From positions 2,294,001-2,358,000 of the forward strand of contig OY969700.1 in assembly GCA_963702035.1 (NCBI GenBank): a DNA stretch of 64,000 bases. Direction: 5' to 3'. Made by a program: the position numbers and the translations under genes. The DNA is from VRUE01 sp963702035 (GTDB lineage: Bacteria > Actinomycetota > Thermoleophilia > Solirubrobacterales > 70-9). Shown here in pieces: positions 1-7,397 of this stretch. Each line of letters begins with the position of its first letter. Positions within the stretch are counted from its first letter, which is position 1. The notes beneath the pieces were generated by a model. That model had not been told where the DNA came from. It did not search any database and was given only the letters and a program-made list of their open reading frames with translations.

Positions 1-919
1 TCGCCTGGAACTTGCCGATCGGCCGGCCGAAGGCTTCGCGCTCCTTGGCGTACTCGAGCGTCTTCTCGATCATCCGCTCGCATCCCGCGTGCGAGCCGGC
101 GGCGGCGACCAGCCGCTCGCCCTGGAGCTCCCAGGCGATGTGGTAAAAGCCTTTGCCGACCTCGCCGAGCACGGCGCTCGCCGGGACGCGGACGTCTTCG
201 AAGGCCAGCTCGCCGGTGTCGGAGGCGTGCATGCCCATCTTCTCCAGCTCGGCCGAGACGGTGAAGCCGGGCACCTTCTCGCCGTTCTCGTCGCGCAGGT
301 CGACGACGAAGAGGGTGATGCCGGCGTGGCGCTCGTCGGGGTCGGTCTTGGCGACGAGGACGATGAAATCGGCACGTGGGCCGTTGGTGATGAAGGTCTT
401 GGAGCCGTTGATCACGTATTCGTCGCCATCGCGGATCGCCGCGGTGCGGATGCCGGCGACGTCGGAGCCGGCGCCGGGCTCGGTGATCCCCAGGCTGCCC
501 ACCTTCTCGCCCTTGATTCCCGGCACCAGGTAGCGCTGTTTCTGCTCCTCGGTGCCGAGCAGGTGGATCGGCGGCAGGACCATGTCGGTCTGCACGGCGA
601 AGCCCATGTTGGTGCCGCCGGAGCCCGAGTAGCTCATGCACTCGGCGCGGACCAGCGAGTAGAAGTAGTCGCCGCCCTGGCCGCCGTACTCCTCCGGGAG
701 GCAGAGGCCGAGATAGCCGAGCTCGCCCGCCCGCACCATCTTCTCGGTCGGCCAGTAGGTGTCCTCCCACTCGTTGCGGTGGGGCCAGAGCTCCTTCTTG
801 ACCCAGGCCTGCATCGACTCGCGCAGGTCTTCGTGCTCCTGACTGAAGATGAAGTGCTTGCGGCCCGCCTCGTGGTCGGGCTTGATCACCGCCGAGCTGC
901 CGTTAGTCGCCGTCGCCAC
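1..919 (-). CDS. Acyl-CoA dehydrogenase (partial, C-terminus off the window)
   Basis: Flavin-dependent dehydrogenase that would introduce the alpha-beta double bond into an acyl-CoA. Translating leftwards from GTG at 919 (preceded by GGAGGAGAGAC) gives MATATNGSSAVIKPDHEAG and then an uninterrupted frame to the window edge, 306 codons. Family hallmarks visible are LCLPEEYGGQGGDYF, the substrate/FAD segment LGITEPGAGSDVAG, VINGSKTFITNGPRAD and the later GKGFYHIAWELQGERL. The C-terminal helical domain holding the catalytic Glu is outside the window. It diverges from the enoyl-CoA hydratase at 1059, the next enzyme in a beta-oxidation-like route. Substrate chain length cannot be told. Confidence 0.93.
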   Translation of the reverse strand, partial: MATATNGSSAVIKPDHEAGRKHFIFSQEHEDLRESMQAWVKKELWPHRNEWEDTYWPTEKMVRAGELGYLGLCLPEEYGGQGGDYFYSLVRAECMSYSGSGGTNMGFAVQTDMVLPPIHLLGTEEQKQRYLVPGIKGEKVGSLGITEPGAGSDVAGIRTAAIRDGDEYVINGSKTFITNGPRADFIVLVAKTDPDERHAGITLFVVDLRDENGEKVPGFTVSAELEKMGMHASDTGELAFEDVRVPASAVLGEVGKGFYHIAWELQGERLVAAAGSHAGCERMIEKTLEYAKEREAFGRPIGKFQA

Positions 920-946
920 TGTCTCTCCTCCGTTCGAAGTTCAGGG

Positions 947-992
947 CGTGTCCGAGGTTTTGCGGCCATATGGATGCAAAAACTCGGACACG
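947..992. repeat. Family E small palindrome, copy E1
   Basis: Hairpin with left arm CGTGTCCGAGGTTTTGC and right arm GCAAAAACTCGGACACG, one mismatch, around the loop GGCCATATGGAT. It lies between two divergent genes, so it is in a 5-prime region rather than at gene ends. The inner part (TTTTGC, a CATAT-like apex, GCAAAA) is shared with the copies near 19.7 and 30.5 kb, while the outer arm sequence is its own. Confidence 0.75.
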
Positions 993-1058
993 TCGCGCCG
1001 TGGACAGTAGCACTTTCTACTTTCAGCCCGGGGACGATTTCGGCTATGGTCCGCCGCG

Positions 1059-1841
1059 ATGGATTACAAGGTCGTCAAGTACGAGGTCGCCGGGGGCGTC
1101 GCCACGGTCACTCTCAACAATCCGGAGAAGCGCAACATGCTCTCCGGCCAGATGCTGACCGAGCTGGTCGACGCGATGAAGCGGGCGCGGGACGACGAGG
1201 AGGCGCGGGCGGTCGTCCTCACCGGCGCGGGAGACAAGGCCTTCTGCGCCGGCGCCGACCTGGGCGGTTTCGCCGCCGAAGTGCCGCTCGTCGCCAAACA
1301 CTTCGCCTCGGACCTCTTCCTCGAGTTCTTCCGGCTGATGCCGCGCCTCGGCAAGCCCTCGCTCTGCGCGGCCAACGGCCACGTGCTGGCGGGAGGGATG
1401 GGCCTCGCCCTCTCCTGCGACCTGCTGATCGCCAAAGAGGGCGCCACCTTCGGCACGCCGGAGATCAACGTCGGCGCCTTCCCCTACATGATCATGGCGA
1501 TCATCTACCGCAACGTCCCGCGCAAGAAGGTCAACGAGATGATGCTGCTGGGCGAGCGGCTCAGCGCCGAGCAGGCGGTCGAGTACGGGCTAGCGAACAA
1601 GGTCGTCGCGGCCGACGGGTTCGACGCGGCCGTGGCCGAGTGGGCGGGCAAGCTCGCCGCGAAGAGCCCGGTGCTGATGCGGCTCGGCCACGACGCGATG
1701 TACCGCCAGCAGGACATGGCGGTCGACGACGCGCTCGACTACCTGCGCTCGCAGCTCTCGCTCACCTTCTCGACCGAGGACATCGTCGAGGGCGTCACCG
1801 CATTCTTCGAGAAACGCGATCCGCGGTGGAAGGGACGGTAG
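1059..1841 (+). CDS. Enoyl-CoA hydratase/isomerase family protein
   Basis: Crotonase-fold enzyme of 260 aa, the usual length. It should hydrate or isomerise an enoyl-CoA. The oxyanion-hole segments are visible as AFCAGADLGGF (about residues 62-72) and NGHVLAGGMGLALSCD (about 107-122), and a Glu lies in the FGTPEINVG stretch where one catalytic Glu of hydratases sits. The ATG at 1059 is the only sensible start; the protein opens MDYKVVKYEVAGGVATVTLNN as the family does. Its stop is 2 nt before the carboxylase start at 1844, so the two are co-transcribed. The exact reaction is not resolved from sequence. Confidence 0.9.
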   Translation: MDYKVVKYEVAGGVATVTLNNPEKRNMLSGQMLTELVDAMKRARDDEEARAVVLTGAGDKAFCAGADLGGFAAEVPLVAKHFASDLFLEFFRLMPRLGKPSLCAANGHVLAGGMGLALSCDLLIAKEGATFGTPEINVGAFPYMIMAIIYRNVPRKKVNEMMLLGERLSAEQAVEYGLANKVVAADGFDAAVAEWAGKLAAKSPVLMRLGHDAMYRQQDMAVDDALDYLRSQLSLTFSTEDIVEGVTAFFEKRDPRWKGR

Positions 1842-1843
1842 GC

Positions 1844-3442
1844 GTGGCAACCGATCAGGGCGAGCAGGAGAAGAACCTCCTTCCGGGGACCGCCCCGCTG
1901 GAGGATCTGACCGAGCAGCTGCACGAGCGGCGCGAGAAGGCGAAGCTCGGCGGCGGCGAGGAGAAGATCGCAAAGCAGCACGAGCGCGGCAAGCTGACCG
2001 CGCGCGAGCGGATCGACCTCTTGGTCGATGAGGGGACCTTCGTCGAGCTGGGGATCCACGGCCGCCCGCACTTCGCCCAGCGGGCGATGGACGGGGTCGA
2101 GGCTCCGGCCGACGGAGTGATCACCGGCTGGGGCGACGTCGATGGCCGCCCCTGTTGCATCGCCGCCTACGACTTCACCGTGATGGCCGGCTCGATGGGG
2201 ATGACCGGCGAGCTCAAGGCGACCCGCCTGCGGGAGATGGCCCTCTCCAAGCGGATGCCGTTCATCTGGCTGCTCGACTCGGCCGGCGCTCGCATCCAGG
2301 AGGCGGCGGGCTCGCTCTTCGCCGGCTCCGGCCACCTCTTCCGCGAGGAGGTCGAAATGTCGGGGGTGATCCCGATGGTCGCGGCGATGATGGGTCCGTG
2401 TGCCGCCGGCACCGCCTACATCCCGGCGCTCTCGGACTTCGTGCCGATGGTCTCCGGCCAGGGCGCGATGGCGCTCGCCGGCCCGCACCTGACCAAAGCC
2501 GTGACGGGCGAGGACATCTCGATGGAGGACCTGGGCGGCGCCAAGGTCCACTGCCGCAAATCGGGCGTGGGGGACCTCGAGGTGAAGGACGACGAGGAAT
2601 GCATCGCCAAGGTCAAGCAGTACCTCTCCTACTTCCCGTCGGACTGCGAGCAGAAGCCGCCGGTCGTGGAGACCGCCGACCCCGACGACCGCATGTCGGA
2701 GAAGCTGCTGGAGATCGTCCCCGACTCCTCGCGGCAGCCCTACGACATGTACGACGTGATCGCCGAGATCGTCAACGACGGCGAGTGGTTCGACCTCAAG
2801 CCGAAGTTCGCCAAGACGCTGATCACCTGCTTCGCCCGCTTCGGCGGCCAGCCGGTCGGGATCGTCGCCAACCAGCCCAAGCAGCTGGCCGGGATCCTCG
2901 ACAACGACTCGGCCGACAAGGCGGCCCGTTTCATCAACCTCTGCGACGCCTTCAACGTGCCGCTCGTCTTCCTCCAGGACGTTCCCGGCTTCATGGTCGG
3001 GGCGAAAGTCGAGCACGCCGGGATCATCCGCCACGGCGCGAAGATGCTCTACGCGGTCAGCCGCGCCACGGTGCCGAAGGTGACGGTGATCGTGCGCAAG
3101 GCCTACGGCGCCGGCTACTACGTGATGTGCGGCAAGGCGTACGAGCCCGACCTGATCGTCGCCTGGCCGGGCGCGGAGATCTCGGTGATGGGCGCCGAGG
3201 GCGCGGTCAACATCATCGGCCGCTCGGCGATCGAGGCCTCCGAGGACCCGGACGCCACCCGCGAGGCGATGCTGAACGCCGTCCGCGAGCAGATCGACCC
3301 ATATATAGCGGCAGGGAATGCCGTGGTCAACGACATCATCGACCCCAGGGAAACGCGGACGGTCATCACCCGGGCGTTGCGAATGGCGGCAACCAAGCAC
3401 GTCGATAAGCCGAAGAAAAAGCACGGGGTGATGCCCGTATGA
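1844..3442 (+). CDS. Acyl-CoA carboxylase, carboxyltransferase (beta) subunit
   Basis: Carboxyltransferase subunit of a biotin-dependent acyl-CoA carboxylase (propionyl-, methylcrotonyl- or related acyl-CoA), 532 aa as is typical. GTG 1844 gives MATDQGEQEKNLLPG and then the family start KIAKQHERGKLTARERIDLLVD. Crotonase-like oxyanion segments are seen at LLDSAGARIQEAAGSLF (N-domain) and VPGFMVGAKVEHAGIIRHGAKMLYA (C-domain), followed by KAYGAGYYVMCGKAYEPD and AWPGAEISVMGAEGAVNI. The biotin carboxylase partner is not in the window, so it must be shared or encoded elsewhere. Being downstream of an enoyl-CoA hydratase suggests branched acyl-CoA catabolism, but this is inference. Confidence 0.92.
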   Translation: MATDQGEQEKNLLPGTAPLEDLTEQLHERREKAKLGGGEEKIAKQHERGKLTARERIDLLVDEGTFVELGIHGRPHFAQRAMDGVEAPADGVITGWGDVDGRPCCIAAYDFTVMAGSMGMTGELKATRLREMALSKRMPFIWLLDSAGARIQEAAGSLFAGSGHLFREEVEMSGVIPMVAAMMGPCAAGTAYIPALSDFVPMVSGQGAMALAGPHLTKAVTGEDISMEDLGGAKVHCRKSGVGDLEVKDDEECIAKVKQYLSYFPSDCEQKPPVVETADPDDRMSEKLLEIVPDSSRQPYDMYDVIAEIVNDGEWFDLKPKFAKTLITCFARFGGQPVGIVANQPKQLAGILDNDSADKAARFINLCDAFNVPLVFLQDVPGFMVGAKVEHAGIIRHGAKMLYAVSRATVPKVTVIVRKAYGAGYYVMCGKAYEPDLIVAWPGAEISVMGAEGAVNIIGRSAIEASEDPDATREAMLNAVREQIDPYIAAGNAVVNDIIDPRETRTVITRALRMAATKHVDKPKKKHGVMPV

Positions 3443-3446
3443 GGCC

Positions 3447-3565
3447 GGACGCTGCAAACCGGCGCATCTCGGCGGCCTCAGTCGCTCGGATCGGGTCACG
3501 CACTAACAGTGCGCTCCCCTCACCTCGCTCCCTGCGACCACCGACCTGCTTGGTTTTCGCGCCCG
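3447..3565. repeat. Family G-prime palindromic repeat, copy 1
   Basis: About 120 bp element, also found at 5663 and 15719. It starts GGACGCTGCAAACCGGCGCA, has a central hairpin around CACGCACTAACAGTGCG, then CGCTCCCTGCG, and ends CTGCTTGGTTTTCGCGCCC. Left AAACC and right GGTTTT segments are complementary, so the whole folds as an imperfect palindrome. It fills the gap from 5 nt after the carboxylase stop to 16 nt before the BKACE start. Confidence 0.85.
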
Positions 3566-3581
3566 TGGCGAGGGACGAGCT

Positions 3582-4478
3582 ATGAGTTCCTTCGACAATC
3601 CGGTCGTAATCAGCTGCTCGATCTCGGGCGTGATCGCCAACCGGGATCAGTGCCCGGCGATCCCATATACGCCGGAGGAGTACGCGGCCGAGGCGCGGCG
3701 CGCGGTCAACGAGGGGGCGTCGCAGATCCACATCCACGCCCGCAAACCGGACGGCACGCCCTCTTATGAGGTCGAGGACTTCAGGGCGATCACCGAGGCG
3801 ATCCTGGCCGAGGTCGGCGACGTGATCGTCAACTACTCGACCGGGGCGATCGGCATCCCGATCTCCAAGCGACTCGAGTACCTGCGCGAGTGCAAGCCCG
3901 ACGTAGCGGCGCTGAACATGAGCTCGATGAACTACGCCAAGTACAGCTCGCGGCGCAAGGACTTCGTCTTCAAGGCGGTCTTCGAGAACAGCTTCGACAC
4001 GATCATCGAGTTCCTCACCGCGATGCGCGACCTCGGGATCAAGCCCGAGCACGAGTGCTTCGACGCCGGCCACGTCGCCAACCTCGACCCGCTGATCGAC
4101 ATGGGCCTGCTCGAGCGCACGCCGCTGCAGATCTCCCTCGTGATGGGGGTCAACGGCGGCATCCGCCCGACTCCCCGCAACGTCGGCTTCATGGCCGATC
4201 AGGTCCCGGGCGGCGCCGGGGGCGAGAACCAGTGGCAGGTGATCGGCATCTCCCGCGACCAGTGGAAGCTGCTCGGCGCCTCGCTGGTGCTGGGCGGCAA
4301 CGTCCGCGCCGGGGTCGAGGACAACCTCTACCTGCCCAATGGCGAGATGGCGAAGTCGAACGGCGAGCTGATCGCCAAGGCACGCCAGATGGCCGAGGAC
4401 GTCGGCCGGCGCGCCGCCACCGTCGCCGAGGCTCGCGAGCTTTTGGGGGTCCCCAAGCGTGAGCGATCTGCCGCTTAG
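3582..4478 (+). CDS. Beta-keto acid cleavage enzyme (BKACE, DUF849)
   Basis: Zn-dependent enzyme of the BKACE family, known to condense a beta-keto acid with acetyl-CoA to give acetoacetate and a new acyl-CoA. 298 aa. The metal-binding HIHAR motif is at residues 50-54 (His50, His52). The usual GGHVRVGLEDN motif appears as GGNVRAGVEDN at 238-248, with Asn where His is normal and the Glu kept. The NMSSMNYAK stretch is also family-like. ATG 3582 was chosen because SFDNPVVISCSISG is the natural N-terminus. Its 3-prime end overlaps the CaiB start by 20 nt, so the two are translationally linked. The specific keto acid is unknown. Confidence 0.88.
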   Translation: MSSFDNPVVISCSISGVIANRDQCPAIPYTPEEYAAEARRAVNEGASQIHIHARKPDGTPSYEVEDFRAITEAILAEVGDVIVNYSTGAIGIPISKRLEYLRECKPDVAALNMSSMNYAKYSSRRKDFVFKAVFENSFDTIIEFLTAMRDLGIKPEHECFDAGHVANLDPLIDMGLLERTPLQISLVMGVNGGIRPTPRNVGFMADQVPGGAGGENQWQVIGISRDQWKLLGASLVLGGNVRAGVEDNLYLPNGEMAKSNGELIAKARQMAEDVGRRAATVAEARELLGVPKRERSAA

Positions 4479-5658
4479 CGACGTCAAGGTCCTCGACCTG
4501 ACCCGGCTCCTCCCCGGGGGCTTCTGCTCGCTGCTGCTCGCCGATCTCGGCGCCGAGGTGCTCAAGGTCGAGGACACCGGCATGGGCGACTACATCCGCT
4601 GGGCGCCTCCTTATTACGGCGACGAGGAGCAGCAGGAGCTGGGCACGCGCTCGGCGCTGTACCTCTCGCTCAACCGCGGCAAGCGCTCGGTCCGACTCGA
4701 CCTCAAGAGCGAGGCCGGCCGCGAGGCGCTGCTGCGCCTGGTCGGGCAATACGACGTCGTCCTCGATGGCTTCCGCCCCGGCGTCCTCGACCGGCTCGGC
4801 GTCGGCTACGAGCGCATGCGCGAGGCGAACTCGGCGATTGTCTACTGCGCGATCACCGGCTACGGCCAGGACGGCCCCTATGCGCAGCGCGCCGGGCACG
4901 ACATGAATTACCTCGGCCTGGTCGGGCTGCTCGGCCTGACCGGCGCCAAGGACGGCCCGCCGGTCCAGTCCGGCGGCCAGATCGCCGACCTCGGCGGCGG
5001 CGCCCTGATGGCCGCCTTCGGGGTGATGGCGGCGCTGCACGAGCGCCGACGTTCGGGCGAGGGCCAGATGGTCGACATCTCGATGGCCGACGGGGCGCTC
5101 TCCTGGCTGGCGATGGTCGCCGGGCGTTACTTCTGCGACGGCGAGGTTCCGCGGCGCGGCGAACAGCAGCTCGCCGGCGGGCTGCTCTGCTACCTGCCCT
5201 ACGAGGTCGCCGACGGCTGGATCAGCTGCGGTGCCCTGGAGCCGAAGTTCTGGGCCGCCTTCTGCAACGGCGTCGAGCGTCCCGACCTGGTCGAGGTGCA
5301 GTTCGAGGCTCCCGGCTCCGACGCCTGGCGCGCGGTGGCCGAGGTCTTCCGCTCGCGCAGTCGTCAGGCGTGGTTGGAGTTCAACGACGAGCACGACTGC
5401 TGCATCGAGCCGGTCCTCGATGTCGACGAGGCGCTCGACTCCGAGCTCGTGCGGGCGCGCCAGATGGTCACCGCGATCGAGCAGCCGGGCCTGGGCACCG
5501 TGCGCCAGCTCGGCGTCCCGGTGAAGATGAGCCGGACTCCCGGCGATCCGACCCGACCGGCCCCGGCGTTCGGCGAGCACACCGACGAGGTTTTGCGTGA
5601 GGCCGGCTACGGCGACGAGGAGATCGCGGCGATGGTCGAGTCCGGCGCCGCCGCATGA
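4459..5658 (+). CDS. CaiB/BaiF family (class III) CoA-transferase
   Basis: Transfers CoA between acyl-CoA and a carboxylic acid, or racemises an alpha-methylacyl-CoA. 399 aa, one domain, normal length. N-terminal VKVLDLTRLLPGGFCSLLLADLGAEVLKVE and the active-site segment YAQRAGHDMNYLGLVGLLG, with the catalytic Asp after GH, are diagnostic. The GTG start lies inside the BKACE gene, frame +1, giving MSDLPLSDVKVLDL. With the BKACE enzyme it would move CoA onto or off the cleavage products. An alpha-methylacyl-CoA racemase role is the main alternative. Confidence 0.9.
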   Translation: MSDLPLSDVKVLDLTRLLPGGFCSLLLADLGAEVLKVEDTGMGDYIRWAPPYYGDEEQQELGTRSALYLSLNRGKRSVRLDLKSEAGREALLRLVGQYDVVLDGFRPGVLDRLGVGYERMREANSAIVYCAITGYGQDGPYAQRAGHDMNYLGLVGLLGLTGAKDGPPVQSGGQIADLGGGALMAAFGVMAALHERRRSGEGQMVDISMADGALSWLAMVAGRYFCDGEVPRRGEQQLAGGLLCYLPYEVADGWISCGALEPKFWAAFCNGVERPDLVEVQFEAPGSDAWRAVAEVFRSRSRQAWLEFNDEHDCCIEPVLDVDEALDSELVRARQMVTAIEQPGLGTVRQLGVPVKMSRTPGDPTRPAPAFGEHTDEVLREAGYGDEEIAAMVESGAAA

Positions 5659-5662
5659 CCCC

Positions 5663-5782
5663 AGGACGCTGCAAACCGGCGCATCTCGGGGTCTTCGGTC
5701 GTTCGGTTCGGGTCACGCACGAACTGTGCGCTCCCCTCACCGCCCTCCCTGCATCCCCCGACCTGCTTGGTTTTCGCGCCCT
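5663..5782. repeat. Family G-prime palindromic repeat, copy 2
   Basis: Same element as at 3447: GGACGCTGCAAACCGGCGCA, a CACGCACGAACTGTGCG hairpin, CCTCCCTGC and ACCTGCTTGGTTTTCGCGCCC. Just outside it, ATGACCCCAGG (containing the CaiB stop codon) is mirrored by CCTGGGTGTCAT, so this copy has its own extra arms reaching from the upstream stop codon to 5792, 3 nt before the MerR start. Confidence 0.85.
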
Positions 5783-5794
5783 GGGTGTCATGCG

Positions 5795-6505
5795 GTGACT
5801 GTCGACACTGAGAAATCACTTTTGAAGATCGGCGAGCTGGCCGAGGCCTCCGGCGTGCCGGTGCCGACGATCAAGCACTACCTGCGCGAGGGCCTGCTGC
5901 CCGAGCCGGTCAAGACGAGCCGCAACATGGCCTACTACTCGCCCGAGTTCGTCGATCGCATCAAGCTGATCAAGCAGCTGCAGGAGGAGCGCTTCATGCC
6001 GCTGAAGGCGATCAAGGCCGTGCTCGACGAGGACCCCGAGCGTGCCCGCGCGATGGTCGAGCTGGAGGACCGGATCCTCGAGCGGGCGTTGGGCGGCGAG
6101 CGGACCCGGACCAGCGCCGCCGAGGTGCGCGAGCGCTACGGCGTCCCCAAGGACGTCCTCGACCGGCTCGAGCAGATCGAGGTCCTCAGCCCCAATAGCC
6201 GCGGCTACTCACCCTCGGACATCAAGATCATCGAGGCGATCGGCCGCTTCCGCGCCGGTGGCTACGACGAGCAGATCGGCTTCACCGTCTACGACACCCT
6301 GCGCTACAAGAAAGCGCTCGAAGAGCTGGTCAGCCAGGAGGTTGAGATGGTGATGGACCGCCTCGCCGGCGAGGTCCCGCCAGAACGCGTCGTCGAGATG
6401 CTCGAATCCGGCTCCCAGCCCCTCCAGGACCTGATAGCCGCCCTGCACACCAAGTTGCTCGTGGCTGAGCTTGAGCGTCACAGGGCGGGCAGGGTCAAGT
6501 CGTGA
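5795..6505 (+). CDS. MerR family transcriptional regulator
   Basis: 236 aa from GTG 5795. Residues about 9-75 form a MerR winged helix: LKIGELAEASGVPVPTIKHYLREGLLPEPVKT, then YYSPEFVDRIKLIKQLQEERFMPLKAIKAVL. This is followed by a long helical region and a second DNA- or effector-binding-like part (YGVPKDVLDRLEQIEVL). There are no Cys-rich metal-binding motifs, so a metal sensor is unlikely. The stop overlaps the start of the downstream SDR (GTGA). GTG 5795 keeps the whole HTH; TTG 5822 is a shorter alternative. It probably controls this acyl-CoA cluster, which is inference from position. Confidence 0.85.
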   Translation: MTVDTEKSLLKIGELAEASGVPVPTIKHYLREGLLPEPVKTSRNMAYYSPEFVDRIKLIKQLQEERFMPLKAIKAVLDEDPERARAMVELEDRILERALGGERTRTSAAEVRERYGVPKDVLDRLEQIEVLSPNSRGYSPSDIKIIEAIGRFRAGGYDEQIGFTVYDTLRYKKALEELVSQEVEMVMDRLAGEVPPERVVEMLESGSQPLQDLIAALHTKLLVAELERHRAGRVKS

Positions 6506-7344
6506 AATCGGTGCTGGTCACGGGGGCTTCGACGGGGATCGGGCGGGCAACCGCGCTGCACCTGGACGCTGCCGGGTGGCGGGTCTTTGCCGGGGTGCGC
6601 AAGGAGGAGGACGCGGAGTCGCTGCAGGGTGAAGGGTCGGAGCGACTGGTGCCGCTGGTGCTCGACGTGACCGATGCCGCTCAGATCGCCGCGGCGGCCG
6701 AGCGGGTCGAGGCGGAGGTGGGGGAGGCGGGCCTCGACGGCCTCGTCAACAACGCGGGCATCGGCGTCATGGGCCCACTCGAGACCATCCCTCTCGACGA
6801 CTTCCGACGGCAGATCGAGGTCAACCTGACCGGCCAGGTGGCGGTGACCCAGGCGATGCTGCCGCTGATCCGCCGCGCCACCGGCCGGGTCGTCTTCGTC
6901 AGCTCCGCCGGCGGGCGGATGGCGCTCCCCTTCGGCGGCCCCTACCACGCCGCGAAGTTCGGCCTCGAGGCGGTCGCCGACTCGCTGCGCCAGGAGCTGC
7001 GGCCGTGGGGGATCGAGGTCGCGGTGATCGAGCCGGGCTCGATCGACACGCCGATCTGGGAACGCGCGGTGCAGTCCTACGAGGAGATCGCGGCGCGCGC
7101 ACCCGCCGCGCAGGACGAGCTGTACGGAAAGCGATTGGCCAACCTGCAGAAGGGCGCAATGAAAACGGCGGCGCGTGGAATCCCGCCGGAAAAGGCCGCC
7201 GAGGCGATCGCCGACGCGCTCACCGCGCGGCGCCCGCGCACGCGGCGACGTGTCGGTCTCGACGCCCAGGGCCAGATCCTCCTCCGCCGCCTGCTCCCCG
7301 ATCGCGCCCTCGACCGCCTCCTCGCCGCCTTTCTCCGCATCTGA
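6502..7344 (+). CDS. Short-chain dehydrogenase/reductase (SDR)
   Basis: NAD(P)-dependent oxidoreductase, 280 aa. The cofactor loop is GASTGIGRAT (residues 8-17), NNAGIGVMGP follows strand 4, the catalytic Ser is in VFVSSAGGRMALPFGG and the YxxxK is YHAAK, followed by VIEPGSIDTPIW. This is the classical SDR pattern, with a C-terminal extension of about 60 residues rich in Arg. The GTG start overlaps the MerR stop by 4 nt, so they form one unit. The substrate is unknown. Confidence 0.9.
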   Translation: MKSVLVTGASTGIGRATALHLDAAGWRVFAGVRKEEDAESLQGEGSERLVPLVLDVTDAAQIAAAAERVEAEVGEAGLDGLVNNAGIGVMGPLETIPLDDFRRQIEVNLTGQVAVTQAMLPLIRRATGRVVFVSSAGGRMALPFGGPYHAAKFGLEAVADSLRQELRPWGIEVAVIEPGSIDTPIWERAVQSYEEIAARAPAAQDELYGKRLANLQKGAMKTAARGIPPEKAAEAIADALTARRPRTRRRVGLDAQGQILLRRLLPDRALDRLLAAFLRI

Positions 7345-7347
7345 GCG

Positions 7348-7395
7348 GCCGACGGTCCTAATAACACGCCTATATGCCGGAATAGGCCCGTCGGC
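7348..7395. repeat. Family E small palindrome, copy E2
   Basis: Arms GCCGACGGTCCTAAT and AATAGGCCCGTCGGC around a loop containing GCCTATATG. It fills the space between two convergent stop codons (7342-7344 and 7398-7400) almost to the base, the position expected of a bidirectional terminator. No clean U-run follows the stem. The loop matches the copy at 54165 read on the other strand. Confidence 0.8.
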
Positions 7396-7397
7396 AG

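Noticed and set aside
89..3442. A 1117-codon open frame on the plus strand beginning at 89
   Set aside because: Its first part is antisense to the acyl-CoA dehydrogenase and has no family features; only the part from 1844 is the carboxylase.
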